Positions 44,138-57,159 of a stretch of DNA of 64,000 bases are shown here, in pieces (the stretch's first letter is position 1; the number at the start of each line of letters is the position of its first letter). Origin of the DNA: Ceratobasidium sp. AG-K (Eukaryota > Basidiomycota > Agaricomycetes > Cantharellales > Ceratobasidiaceae). Position numbers and translations under genes: made by a program. Where the stretch lies: assembly GCA_037039685.1 (NCBI GenBank), contig JAWNGF010000007.1, forward strand, positions 2,666,001-2,730,000, read 5' to 3'. Below the pieces are notes generated by a model. The model was not told the origin of the DNA, ran no database searches, and saw nothing but the letters and a program-made list of their open reading frames with translations.

Positions 44138-47100
44138 CTAGAGACCAACCAATCGGAAGATGAGGTAAAGTAACGAGCCCAGGAATCGCTGAACAAAAGT
44201 TAGTATCGGTACCTCAAGCAGGAGGGTAATAAATGCGTACAATCAAACTCAGCCCCGCTCTGCGCAAACGAGTCAGCCGAGACATCAACATACGAATCAA
44301 ACGGATACTCACAGTGCGTAGAACAAAAAGGACAAGTACGGGTTGAACACGCCGCCCGTTGAAGCGTCCGCCCACTTTTTCGTCAAGTCAAGGAAGAGCT
44401 CGGACGTGAAGAAAATAATCATGGCCCTACGAGGGATGAGAATGTGAAACGAGCGAAAGTTTGCGACTCACATATTCGTACCCATCCATACGAGCACGAC
44501 GTTTGTTCGCGAGTTGCGGTCGTTGTCCATCTGTTTCGTCGCGCTACACCAGGTGTCAGTCATAAATCTCCCATCCGACCACGCGACTCACGCATCACGT
44601 TTCTCCTTGACCTCGGCGGGCTTCTGACGCAGGACGTTTCGACTGGCGGCCCACATCGAGTCGATGTCTTCCTTGACGGTGGGGACCCGGACCTCCATCA
44701 TGTCCTTGCCGTCGTCGCCCTTGACCTTTTTCGCGCCTCCAAGGTCCTTGACCGCGCCGTTGTCACCCTTTGTACCCCAACCGAGATCGTGCAGGTTACC
44801 TACGCTTCAAGTCAGTTTATGAGGGTGGACGATACCAAGTCACTTACACATTGCGTACATCACTGCGTACGAGAAACGAATGGTTAGTCCACTGAATTCA
44901 AGTTTAGGATGATTGGCTTACTCAGAATGTTGACGTCTAAATTGCGAAATAAATTAGCAACCCGCACGGAAACCTAACACGAGTACTTACAGCTCGGCAA
45001 CAAGAAGAGATACTCTGCAAGCATATGGTCAGTCTCGATGGTCCTCCTTGGCCAGCATTACTCACGGAGGAACGAGGTAAACATGTGCCACGGCTCGCCG
45101 TGCATGAACGAGCCGATAAAGTATAACCCATAGGTCGCGGCGAGCGAGATGACCTATTTCGGGTGAGTCCAGCGATATTGGTATTTACGGCGTACTCACG
45201 ATATCACGGAACGTTCGGTTTTCCAACAGCCTAGCAATATCAGTAAGAATTACGGCCGAAGAAATAATGCCACTTACTTGTCGAAATTGGCCCATTCGGA
45301 GAGCGAGTGTGGAACGGCCAAGTACACCGTGAACCCAGCGCACCAGAGCGTGATGATGTTACAAACGCCGAACAGTATGATCGCCGTGCCATAAGTGATT
45401 TTCGAGCCCTATCGATGAATGAGAATGAGCGCGGTGTCAATCATCTTCGAATTAGACTTACCTGCGGCCGATTTCCGAGCGAGCAGATCAGAACGACGAA
45501 CAACAACGCAATGTACAACTGCAGCGCGCGTTAGCTATATTCACCAGGCCATCCGATCAACGTACCTTGAGGATGACTTCGAAAACCTTGACACCGGCAC
45601 TGTGACCCAGAAAGTTGAACGCGTCCTGGTCGGCGTTGGACGTAGCCGAGCTGACCAGCTATCGAGTCGGTGAGTACGAGCTTTCTGAGAGAATAATAAA
45701 CTTACAAAGTAAAATGCCAGGTAGAAATTCGCGAGCGAGGTCCATGCGAATAACATTTGCACAGCGTTGTACAAAAACTCGAACTGAAGGATAATCTTGC
45801 GGAAAAAGCCTTGGCCGGACGTCCAGATGCGATGTTGGAATGTCGTCGCGTGAAGCGCAGCAAAGAACGAGCCGTTGAGCCAGCGACGACGTTGGGAGAT
45901 GAACTCGGCGATCTACCAGAGGGTAAGAACGAGGACTAGGCGAGCATAGGAAAACATACGGTCGTAGGGACATCGGTCGACGCCTTGGCGCTCTTGACGT
46001 ATTTCAGCCTATACCAACGGTCAGTCATCATACCAATAACCCATCCGCACACTCACGTCCATGCTTCCTTCTTCTTCGTCACAATCTCAAAGCACAAAAT
46101 GCGATCCTCGGCGAGATACATGTTCCGCTCGAACAAGCCCGCACCGTCTGATCCTCCTCCGTGCATCGTCTCGCCCTTGAAGTACATTTGCAGGGGCTTG
46201 CCGAGTAGCGCCTTGTATCGATACGCCGAGAACGCGCCAGGCAAGACGGAAATGTAACCGAAAACGGATTCGAGGGGCTTGTCGAGGATGTTGGACATCT
46301 TGTACTCAAAGTTTTGCGAGGCGGCGAGGGGCGACTTGAGGAGGATGGAACATCCGCGACCAGCGTCGACGCAGATCCTGGGGAGGGTTAGGACGGAATG
46401 GGGTTGAAACGGGGTGCACTTACTCTCCGCATGCGCCGCCGACACCAGGGTGACTGTCGAAGCATTTCCAGAGTTCATAGATCGAGGTTCCGGTGGGCTT
46501 TGTACCAACGTCAAGCAAGATACAAACTAGGAAGAAATTAGTCATTAATTAGAGCGTGGATTCAAGGGCTTACCATTCGGTCTGATGAGTGGGCCGAAAG
46601 CATTGAAGAACCACCGATGCGAGTTGAGCTTCTTCTTGTTCTGCTCCTTGAGACAAAACAGAATCTGGATCGGGGTCCCGCCCTGCGCAACCTCGCCCGA
46701 GTCCGAGACCACGACGGTGGAGGTGTACTCGAAGATATGGGCCGTAACGTCCTTTCCGGCAACCTCGTCCTTGGCGATACCGTCCTGGTAGCATCCCATG
46801 AGCTGGAGGACCTTGAGCGTGCGCTGGTTGATCTTGTTGCGACCGTCGGATACGACGCAGACAACGACCTGCAAAGGGTAAGTCCGGGTCGGGACGCAGC
46901 CGAGTGGCGCACCTTTTTCCAGCCCTCTGGCCCCCATGTCTTGCTCTTTGTCCGGCTGCAGAGATGGGTGACGTTCTTGATGACGGCGTTCATGGTCTTG
47001 ACGAAGAGGACCTCGTCTTCGTTGTACATGGTCATGACGATGAATAGCTCGGTTTGTCGGTTCATGAGGTAGGGACGGAGAGAGTATTTGGAGGTTGCAA

Positions 47101-47844
47101 AGTCGTCGGGGTCGCAGGTAGCCGCAGTGTATCGCATCTTGGTTTGTTCTTCGGCCGTGCAGCCAGGGGGAACGATCGCCGAGGGGACCGGGACGTCGAG
47201 CACGAGATTGCCTTGCTGGAGCTCGATGCGGCGGACGGACTAGAAAGGGATTAGCCGGGTCTAACAAGTATTTGGGCACTCACCCTACGCTTCATCATCT
47301 TGTCGCGAGCACTCGAATAGCCGGTATGCGAGTGCTGGCTCCCCCCGGGATGGGGTCGGAGGCCGCCGCCCAGACCAGTCTGGTACGGCTGCTGCGGGGG
47401 ATAGTCGACTACTCCGCCGTTGTAGGGAAGAGAAGGGACTGCGGGGACCTGGGTCATCTCGTACTGCTTGTTGTACGGGTCGAGGTGCGACTGGGACTGG
47501 TAGGTCTGGTACGACTTGGTGCTGCGAGCGTCCCAGTCCGAGTGTCCATCGTTGGAGTAGGCATAGCTCTGCTGTTGGTAGGGCTGGTTGTATTGCTGGT
47601 TGTGGGACATTGGGTCAGCGAGTGGATGGGCCGAGGTGGGCGAGTGGGCGCGGTAGGCAGGGGCGTAGGGAGACGAGCCTGTCAAAGGCTGGTGCGGGCT
47701 GTGGAGGGTAGCAGTGCTCTGGTTTGCGCTATAGGAAGGAGCGGGAGACGCAAACGGGTCTTGTTCAAGGCGGGGGGTGGAGGGAGAAAGTGGGTTCGAG
47801 TAAGGACTGCCATGCGAACCATGGTGCTGGTTTGGATACGCCAT
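44138..47844 (-). CDS. Chitin synthase (class I-III type)
   Basis: Membrane glycosyltransferase that polymerises GlcNAc from UDP-GlcNAc into cell-wall chitin. From the start at 47844 ([20 protein letters not shown]), a Pro/Gln/Tyr-rich cytosolic tail of about 190 residues precedes the catalytic region: [61 protein letters not shown] (the EDR motif) and [14 protein letters not shown] (the QRRRW catalytic motif). Later short exons code for membrane segments ([49 protein letters not shown]) and a conserved segment WGTKGDNG. The last exon ends [16 protein letters not shown] with TAG at 44138-44140. There are many phase-compatible introns of about 50 nt. An upstream in-frame ATG at 47859 is an alternative start. 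The gene looks intact. Confidence 0.9.
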
Positions 47845-47859
47845 GTGACTGGTAACCAT

Positions 47860-50465
47860 CCATCAGCATCCGAGGACCATCGGAATAACTACCACTTACG
47901 GTCAAATCAGAGCCGTCTGCGTCGCGTTCAACCACGAGAAAAACACTCAGAGAGCGGGGGAGTAAACAACGCGGCTCTGTCACGCAAATGTCAGTTAATG
48001 ACTTTAGCGCCGGGCTCTTGTCTCCGTTGCGCTCGGCACTCTCAGCTTTTCTTGGACACCGGCATCTTCCTCACTCCCGGTCACTTCCCATTATGCACCC
48101 CTGCTTCGCTCATCTTTGCCGCCCCTGTAATTTTTCTTGCCCGACGTTTATTATCGCCACCATCGTTTGTCCGACCTGCCTACCCACAAAAATCTCCAAA
48201 TGCGCACTCACGGGTCGCCACCCGACGGCTTCTCCCTTTTCGGTTATTGTCCCTGGCACTCGAACGATACACCGACTGCGGAAATATTCGTACCTGAAAC
48301 ATCTCTTGCGTTTCAATTATCGCGTCGACTATTTTTATTCTCATTTCGTTGACTGCGCGTAATCTACTTGAGCATCTTACATGAGCATTTTACGTGGGAT
48401 CACGACCACTCTCGGGTAACTGTCGATTACTATCGAGCCGTCTGCCATCTCAAGTACACTGCTCTTAAACTATCGCCTCCTCGATGATTTTGCGCTGAGC
48501 CATCAGGGCGAACTTGCAGTCGGCCCCGATGAGATCCCAACGACGTCAGATCCTCTCCGAGGGCCTTCTCCACCTCCACGAATACAACCCGCCAAACGCT
48601 GACCATTCGTTTGTCGCGGTAAATTCCTCCGGTTCACCCCCGCTCCGTGTATCTCATCTTCAGGTATTTCGTATGTATCTACCGCCCTGACCCACAATCC
48701 AATACGTCATATAACTAAATTTACCCCGCCTGGCCAATTCGTACATTGAACCGACTATATGCGCCAGCGCAGTTGAGTTGCCGCAAGTTGCTAGATTCGG
48801 GGGAGAGAACGATGACGCTGGTGGGTAGGTTCGCCCTCGACTATAGATTGCGCGTTTCATGGTAACGGATCTCAGTCGCTCGCGATACATTTTTCATCGA
48901 ACCAGTGAGAGCACGAAACCCGCCCACACTCTCTACTCCCTCGAAAAATGATTGGACGCGGCAGACGCAGACCAACAAATCGATCACCTAGAGGATCAGC
49001 AAGGCTTCAAATTAAGCGACTGCAGCCAAATCCTGGACTTCTTACTATTAATGAATTGGCTGCGTTCCGGTAGGAAATACCGAGTCCCATCTTTTTTTTT
49101 CTTGCCTCGCGGTCCATCGTGTAAGGACCGATTAACCTAAAAGGTGACTCAATTTGCGCTACTCGTAGCTCGCAAGGTCGATCCCTGATACAGCAAGAGT
49201 ACCCCTGTACGACCATGGTGTCGATTTAAACAGGCGAGTTAACCTCGGAGGTGGATCGCCTCCGATCGTGTACATATATGCTCAATATTATTAGATTGAA
49301 ACAGATCCTCACTTCGAGACACTAAAATCGCAACCTTAATTAATTGCGGCGGAACCATGTTATACAGAGTTACCCTGTCTGCCTTCATTATTATTTCACA
49401 TTAGACCTTCTTCGAGCCACGATGACCAACAGTGCCTACAACCGGCGGCTTCATGACGGGCATCGAGCAGCATGACCAAGTCGAAATGCCTCATGCTTGT
49501 GACTACAAATTGAGGTTTACCGGTGAATGAGGTGGAGGTCAAAACTTGCGCCGCGCGGATCGAACGCGTCCAGGTACAAATTTATGTTTAATATTGTGAA
49601 ATCGTACCGCGGGATTGTGACATACCAGCCTGCCATAGGCGTATATTAACGGGGGGACAATCGCCTTGTGGCGTAAACGTCTTCCGGTATTTCCTCACGC
49701 CTATGATATCCGGGTCGCATCTTACGATGACATAGAGCCTGTGGTCCTAATGTTTTACCTCGCGGGTCTTTTGTTGAATCATTTCGCGTCGAATGAGCCT
49801 GCTCTTATGGCGAATGCAGACCTAGCGTCATATCCTACTAGCGCGATTTGTTGCGCCCCCCTGAGTTTCCGTACTGTGATTCACGTACCGATTAGTATTG
49901 CAGTCGCCGTATGAGGATAACTTCGGGGAAATCCGTCCACTTCGAGTCTCAGCTTCACGTTGGTTCCTAGATTTTAACCAAGGAAGGCGTCAAATAGTGT
50001 GACAAGTGTGCAAACGTCCTCCGTGGAGTTACTGGCACTGGTGTCCTTGCCTGTTATGACTGATTTCGACACACCGTGTTTCAAGTTAGCAAGGTATAAT
50101 TTGGCGCATTGGGCTAAGGCCGTGGATAAACCGGGAGAATTGGTGGATATATGCGTTTGTATTCCCCAATTAGTCATGGTTTGACCTTGGTTATCAATCT
50201 GAGGAGACCTTCTGTTGTTGAAGTCCCAGCGTTATCAGTATGGATAGCCGGAATGCGAACATATGATTTTGATCAATAGGGACCACTTTAGCCATGTAAC
50301 CAAATTGCTGAAAGGGTAACTGAACCACCAAGGTGTAAGCCTTGTTATTTGCGTTAAACAGATATGTATTCGGCGCCCTTTGAAAAAGAAATCCCCGGCA
50401 CGCCCTACACAACTGCACGATAAAAACAAGGGATCCAAGAAACAGTCCTAAGGATAACATCTCGA
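47860..50465. other. 2.6 kb without a recognised gene
   Basis: Presumably the chitin synthase promoter and 5' UTR on the left. Several open stretches exist (for example 47988-48362 plus, 49666-49914 plus and 50194-50469 minus), but none shows domain features or coherent splice sites. Confidence 0.35.
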
Positions 50466-53033
50466 TCACTGCGCCTTCATTTCCTTGATACCAACGCTAT
50501 CCCCTGAAGCCGTTACATTCGAGTCCAGTCGCATTGCCTCGGGTCCATCTTCTTCGGCATGCTCCCTCGCATCAATCACGTCCTGCTCGGCCGCATTTGG
50601 TTTTGCCAGTGGTTCTCCCCGTCTCAGTTTCCCGTATGTCTCTTCCACAACAAGGAACGCGGTTAGGCCGGCGCTAGTCCCGAGCATATTTAGTGGCGAA
50701 AGATCGGAGAGAGGTAGGCAAATGATTATTGCGCCCACGGCGAGACGGAAAGCAAGTTGGGTATACTGGGGCAGTGCTTTAGTACAGTAGACTACACACC
50801 CGAATTCAGAGGACTTACCCGGCCCAGGCGAGACGTCCCCGCTGGATCCAGTCCGCGGTGGGTTGCGCCAATCAACGCCATGCTAACGAGTGCAACGCCC
50901 AATCCCCCGCCAAAATACCACCGAATCGCAGGCGTTACCTCCTCCACGTGTTGAGTCATGCGGGAAGTGGCGGCGGAAACTAGAATCAGGGAGGCACAGA
51001 GTGGAAAGTGGAGGTTCGTAAAAGTAATAGAGGTGAACCCTAAAATGAAGCAGTCCGTTAGAATAGTATTCGGTCAGTAAGGGTCTCGAACTGACAATGT
51101 CTACGCATCGCGTGCACGAAATTATGGCTACATTCGGCATCGAAGTACAGCCAGCAAAAGTTGAAGGCAATTATCAGTGCGGAGACGGAGCTTCCATATA
51201 TGCTAATCGAAACTTCAGCCTGTCGGTCGGATACACTCCTGGGATTTTCCCATACCTTTTGAACCCCACCTGCGCGCTAGAGGCATGGTAAACAACGCTG
51301 AGGACGAGGATGTGTGTTGACGGCTTTTTGCGGGTTTGCCTTTTTGGGTTACCGTGGTGGAGGCCTTGTGCGTTTGTGTTTGGTTGCTCGGGTTTAGGTG
51401 TGCGTCTTAACATAACGCTGAGGACGACTTCTCCAAGTACGATAACTACGAAGGCGGCCGTACGCTCGATGAAATGCTCAATATTTGTCGCTACCAGTTC
51501 AAATGAGCTGAACGCAACGAAACAAACTGGCGTACTCTTACCAGGGATATACGGGGCGATCTTCTCTCGGCTCTTCTCGTAAGCACAGATATTGACCTAC
51601 GGAGATCAGCTTGGGCTCATCCGTGGGCTGGGAAACAGAAACTTACTGTCGGATCAACGCTCGTGCTATGGGCCTCCAAATCCTCGTGGTTCATTCGTGC
51701 CAATATCTTTTTTGTGAGTTTATTGTTCAAGAGGAGCGGGACCCCAGCAGCGTAGCTGATCGGGAATCTGAATGAGTGATCCAGGAATAATCAAACCAAG
51801 CTCACCGAAGCAGATAATCTGTGGCCATTCCTACTGAAGCCAGCGTAATGATTGCCGCCGGAGACCTCACAAAGAGAAGCGGAAGATACACAAAGAAATT
51901 TGCCATCTGGTATACAACCTGGAGGAGGAACGCCGAGCGAAAGAGCGGCAGCGCTACCGCATACCAGCTATAACCTAGTTAGTATGGGACTAACACGCGT
52001 TGATGTATACGTACACCAGGATCACCACTCGACTGAACTTTGCTATCAGAAAGAACGCCACGGCGGTCACCAGAGCTGGATCACGCTCGTGGTGAGTCGA
52101 AAGCACCGCTTCACTTCCATGGGGACTCGGTTCGGTAGCTGCCGCAAGTACAGCGTGAACAGCGGTCTCACTTGACTCGGGCGAGCCAAGTTTGATAGCT
52201 GATGCATTGGCCGTGTACCCTATACGAAATGAAATATCAGGCTGAGAGTTCGATAGGACTATGGCAACGTACCGACGAGGAGTGCCATCAACCAAAGGAC
52301 CGCGAGGCGTTGCAAGACCTATGGGAATACGTAAGATGATTTCGGAAAATGTCAGACTAAACCTACATCGTCGGTCCCAGAGGCGTTGACAAAGTTACGG
52401 AATCTATTAGCTAGTTGTCAACTCTCAAGATACACCACACACAGACTATACTTACTCGCTCCATAGGGACCAAGTAGGACTGTTCAGGTCCACATCAGTG
52501 CCTCGACCTTGGAAATAACCTGTGTTCGAACTTACTAAAATATCAGGATGAATTTTGCGAGCCCAGCGGCGCTAGCGTTCTCCGCGACGGCATCGCTCAG
52601 TTGGTGGGCGATAGCCACGAACACCAAATCGAAAAACAGCTCGAGACGCGATGGAACACGCTCCGTGTGTTCGCGATGACTAGGAGGATATAGATTGAGT
52701 GGCAAGCTCTGATGCGGGGGAACTGAGGCGAGGTGGGAGCGCACATTTTGCCAAGATGAATCCACTGCCGGACAATGGGTGGTCGGATTAAAGTCTTGAC
52801 CGAGTAGTGGTGCGAGTGTTCGCTGTCGTGGTCGTCGAAAGACCTACCATGAAAGTGGACGTTCCCAGGTCCAAATTGATGGATGGTACGGTGGGGCTGA
52901 GCGCCAAGCTGCGAATGAGTATTTTGGGATGATGCGCCGAGGATGTCTTACTTTTTCGGGGTGATGATTGGATTCGTGACCCATGTTCGTAAGATCTGTG
53001 GCGAGAAATTTCAGTGGTGCCATCTCGTTCTCG
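50466..53033 (-). CDS. LtrA-like (low temperature requirement A) membrane protein
   Basis: Starts at 53033 (MAPLKFLATDLTNMGHES). Short exons lead to the diagnostic first membrane region RLELFFDLVFVAIAHQLSDA, the LtrA signature. Further exons carry hydrophobic segments separated by many short introns (for example ALVTAVAFFLIAKFSRVVI). The last exon ends in a hydrophilic tail rich in Glu and Ala (EEDGPEAMRLDSNVTASG) with the stop at 50466. LtrA-family proteins are multi-pass membrane proteins, first named from a Listeria locus needed for growth at low temperature; their function in fungi is not established. I did not resolve every internal exon, so intactness is likely rather than shown. Confidence 0.75.
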
Positions 53034-53341
53034 GAGACTCGGTCATAATCCGGAAAGCTCCTCACCTCGAACAATCTACCGTGCAATCCCCTGTTGACTC
53101 TAACCTGATGGTGGTTGAAGGAGAGGGCGCGTCAGGTGCCCTTTATGACTATATCGACGCATTCCTTGGCGCTGTTGCCACCGTACCAAACACACGCTCA
53201 AACTCAGCTGAGATAAAGCTGCAACATGGCTGTGTTGAACTATACAGTTGCCCTGATGACACATACTGGTGTTTATTGGAAGCCGAGCCAAGCTTGAGGC
53301 TGACAAGGAACCTTCTATAGATCTCAACTTGCCTCGGACCA

Positions 53342-53579
53342 CTCAACCAAAAGTGAGAAATCTCGGTTGGCTCTTGAGGTCTCGTGATGCCCGGGACTAT
53401 CTCGGCGGTCTCTGGAGCGCTCGGGATTGCTCATAAGCGCTCAGGAGACAAACGAGCCTTTTGCTCGTTTCTGCTCGTAAAATCTCGGGAGCACTCACGA
53501 ACCATCACGAGCTTGACGAGATAGTTCCCGCCATCACAAGAACTGACGAGCCAAACGAGATTTCTCGCTTTTGGTTGAG
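53342..53579. repeat. Foldback MITE-like element, 238 bp
   Basis: 24-bp terminal inverted repeats at 53342-53365 and 53556-53579 (CTCAACCAAAAGTGAGAAAT outward from the left; one mismatch to the right). Inner sequence also pairs imperfectly over most of the length (GGCTCTTGAGGTCTCGTGAT against the complement near 53515-53555). Many CGAG/CTCG words. No open frame, and no clear target duplication. Confidence 0.75.
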
Positions 53580-54121
53580 CAAGCAGATATCGATCATCTA
53601 CTATTGCAATAATGTTTTATGCCAATACAAAAGCCTCCGCTTCGATTATTAATCTGTGTGCCATATACCGCTTACTTGCTCATCGCTCTCCCTCGCCACA
53701 GCGAAGGATTCCATTCTTCTGATCCCTGAGACTTTTGTCCGAGCCCAACAATCCGGCACATAACATTTCTTCACCCCCATCTACGATAGGAAAAAAACGT
53801 ATTCTCTATGATATACTACTCTCAAGCTGCCCTAGCTAAGTATCACTCTCCCAGTTCCTCGGATAGAGAGGGTTACTAGAGCTTTTACCCGCGTTCTTCA
53901 ACCCATCTCGAGCATTTTTACGCATCAATCCCGTGAGACTACGAGGCACGCATTGGGTTACGATAACAAAGAAGCAGGGGATGATTTGGGGAACCTACAT
54001 GCTACACTCTGTAAAACCTGGAGTCGCCTCCTTGGGATTCGAATAGATCCGCGAAAGTGCACTATATCAGCTACTCGCTCCACTCTCCTTGTCACCGCTG
54101 TCTCCCCCCCATTACCCCAAG
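53580..54121. other. P450 promoter region
   Basis: AT-rich sequence upstream of the P450 gene. No gene seen. Confidence 0.35.
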
Positions 54122-56209
54122 ATGACTCTTGGTACTCCTTTATTAGCCATTTGCTTCCTATGGGCGGCCGTTCAGTATGTGCGACATCGAAAGCAGAAAC
54201 CACTTCGTCCACCATTGCCTCCCTCACTCAAGCCGGATCCAATCATTGGTCACCTCCGACACATCCCTTCAGATGATGAGCCTAGAGTTTATCGAGACTG
54301 GGGGATCCAACTCAATAGTTAGTCTCCCATCCGCCCATACTCACCCCCTTGACGATTCGGCCCAGGCGATATCATTTCAATGACTATATTCGGTCACACC
54401 GTGATTATTATCAATTCGCTGGACACTGCAACCGAGCTTTTATCCAGGCGTTCCTCGATATATTCCGATCGCCCAGAACTACCTATGCTCAACGACGAGA
54501 AGCTGTGAGCCCTCGCTCGTTGTAAATATTGCTTATCTTACGCCCATGTTTGCAGGGTGGGTTGGGGTAACAATACTGGAAATATTCGCTATGGCGACAA
54601 CTGGCGTACCCAGCGTAGGCTGACACATTCTGTACTCCACAAGAAGGCTAGCGAAGACCTATGGCCTGTTATGGTGAAGCAGACGCGTTTGGCTTTACAG
54701 AGACTACTAGATAACCCAGAGAACTTCAATGAGGAGTTCCGCCGGCAAGTATTCCACTAGACATAGTATTTGGATCTGTAATTAATCAATGTATTCGCAG
54801 AATGTCCGGTGCAACGCTGCTCTCCTCAGTCTATGGTTACGAAGTATCTTCGTCTAATGATGACCTCGTTAAAGTCGTCGAGAATGCCGTACACCGCATT
54901 AGCGAGGCTGCCTTAGCCGGGAGTGAGTCACTCGCAAGGATTGTTTCCTTCACGCGACTCATCAATCGCAGACTTCTACGTAAACACGATTGTATGGATG
55001 AAGTACATTCCCTCGTGGATTCCCGGAGCTGAATGGAAGCGTACGGCAAACGCTTGGAGGAAAGAAGTGGAAGAGATGGTTAACCTACCGTACCACTGGG
55101 CAAAGGATCAGATCGTAAGCACTACACAATCTTCTAGAGACTGGTCGATGATATCAGGGTATATACTTCACTAGGCAAAAGGTATCGCTCCGCATTCCGT
55201 TCTTAGCCAAATGTTAGGAGGCGTGAAGGATAGTGAGGTGCATAGTGAGACTGCGAGGCGGCATTTGGAGGATCGAATTCGGTGGGCAACAGCAACGCTA
55301 TTCGCGGGTCACTATTTCAACGCTTTGAGCTTATTTGAGTTCTGACGCCATCGCCCTGCAATCCAGCTGGGACCGATACTGTACGTTGTTTTGTTAAATA
55401 TTAGGCTTATTCCACTCGCTAATCATTTTATTGGACGGTTTTTAGTCCGTAGCGACGGTCATTGTATTTGTACTTTCTATGGTTCTTCATCCCGAGGTAC
55501 AAGCTAAAGCTCAAGCTGAAATTGATGCGGTGCTCGGAGACGCCCGGCTTCCAGAGATGAGCGACCGCGAATCACTGCCATATGTATGCTGTATCGTGAA
55601 AGAGGTACTACGCTGGTGGCCTGCCTTTCCACTCGGTAGGTCATTTCGTTCCCATTGTCTTTATCCTAACCCACACTGCGGACGTTTCTGAGGCGTGCCT
55701 CATGCATCCACCCAAGATGACGTGTACCGAGGATACTTTATTCCTAAAGGCTCAACAGTGTCCGTACATCACGCCCACGTCACATATAATCATTCTGACG
55801 CTTACTTATGCTCAGTATCGGAAATACGTGGTAAGGATCGGTATCGAGTAGGAATGGCAAATCGTATCCAATTCACGAATCCACAGGGCGATCTGCAATG
55901 ATCCGGCAATCTACCCCAGCCCAGAACGCTTCTACCCCGAGCGGTTCCTCGATCCGGTGGTACCCAGCGCTCCTGTTTTTGGGTATGGGCGGCGGTGGGT
56001 ACTAAGAAGGGCGTCACCCGCCGACAACTGAATCTTGCATCTTACACAGGAGTTGTCAGGGCATTCATTTTGCCGAATCAAGTCTCTTCATCACGATGTG
56101 CACCTTGCTCACAATATTCAATATTACGCCGACGCGCGACCAGTTTGGGAACAACGTTCTACCTGAAGTTCGAAAGGGACCCAACCTACTCATAAGGTAT
56201 GCACCATAG
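54122..56209 (+). CDS. Cytochrome P450 monooxygenase
   Basis: Heme-thiolate oxidase anchored by an N-terminal membrane segment (MTLGTPLLAICFLWAAVQYV) followed by a Pro-rich hinge (LRPPLPPSLKPDPIIGHL). Motifs seen after splicing: WGNNTGNIRYGDNWRTQRR (helix C, WR..R), AAGTDT (helix I oxygen-binding), EVLRWWPAFPLG (ExxR), FYPERFLD (PERF) and FGYGRRSCQGIHFA (heme loop FxxGxRxCxG with the ligand Cys). Introns include GTTAGT at 54318, GTGAGC at 54505, an apparent GC-AG intron (GCAAGT at about 54745), GTGAGT at about 54924, GTCACT at about 55308 and GTGGGT within the heme loop at about 55996. Without those last introns the gene looks broken; with them it reads through to TAG at 56207. It resembles agaricomycete CYP50xx-type enzymes that act on small hydrophobic substrates; the exact substrate is unknown. 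Confidence 0.85.
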
Positions 56210-57159
56210 GTTTGACCGCCAGTGTCTTGTTCATGTTTTCGCCTGTTCAGCTATCCATTGCCGTTCAAATGTTCGATTATGCCTCGTTCCGAGAAACACG
56301 AACTACTTTTACGTCACTGGGTCGACATATGAAGGTTGGACATCTATGCGTTAGGCTTTGGTCGTACCGCTGGTCAGGTTAGAAAACGTAGCATAGGGCT
56401 TGAAACATAATGACCAACTTCCAGGAGGCCCTGCCCAAGCGTTGCTTTTTCTATTGTAACAGGTACTTAAGAATGCGCATCTGATTTTGCGGTGTTACAT
56501 TCTTTGCTGGGCTTTCCACACAGCAAGCTTACGGCAATACGAGTCACGGACTTGTATTTTCCCTCTACCTTTTGAACATACGTTAGGGCGGCTATGTCGT
56601 GACAGCGCATCTGCTAGCGTACATCTTCCAAAGCAGCCCATCTGCCGAATGTACAAAGGCGAGCAGATTAATCAAACTAGCATATACGCGAGCAATGACG
56701 AATACATAACGGTTCAAACCCCAGCATCGCGCTGCCGCGCACCCGGCAATTTGGCAAGTCGCGATGGTATGTGATTACCGACTCGGAGGATAGTCCAACA
56801 TCACTCAAGCACGAATGGCCTCAAGTGTGGCGGCTACTGTAGCGGCCATGTACGCATTTCAAGTTACATAGAACGAGGTCAGAGGCGTAGACCGATCCGA
56901 CAGTAGTCTGATATCTTCGTCTAATTTAGCGACATGTGAGGTACCAGTATACCCATGTTTACGTGCAGGACCCCAGGTTATATCTATTGTGCATACCATA
57001 ATAATCGATTCTTACCTTTTCAACTCGCCTAAATTAGTAATTCTTACGGTAAACCATTGATTCCGGGTCACGTTAGCTCGGCGCCAACTTTCGTTGATGG
57101 ACCCTCTTATTTCCACTGCATGGCGTCGGGTCTGGGCCACCATCTTTTGTACTAGTACC
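56210..57159. other. Intergenic, no gene seen
   Basis: About 950 bp between the P450 and methyltransferase genes, holding the latter's promoter. No domain or repeat was recognised. Confidence 0.4.

Noticed and set aside
54122..56209. P450 read as a pseudogene lacking the heme Cys
   Set aside because: Introns at about 55308-55370, in the region before WAICND, and in the heme loop restore AAGTDT and FGYGRRSCQG, so the gene is probably intact.
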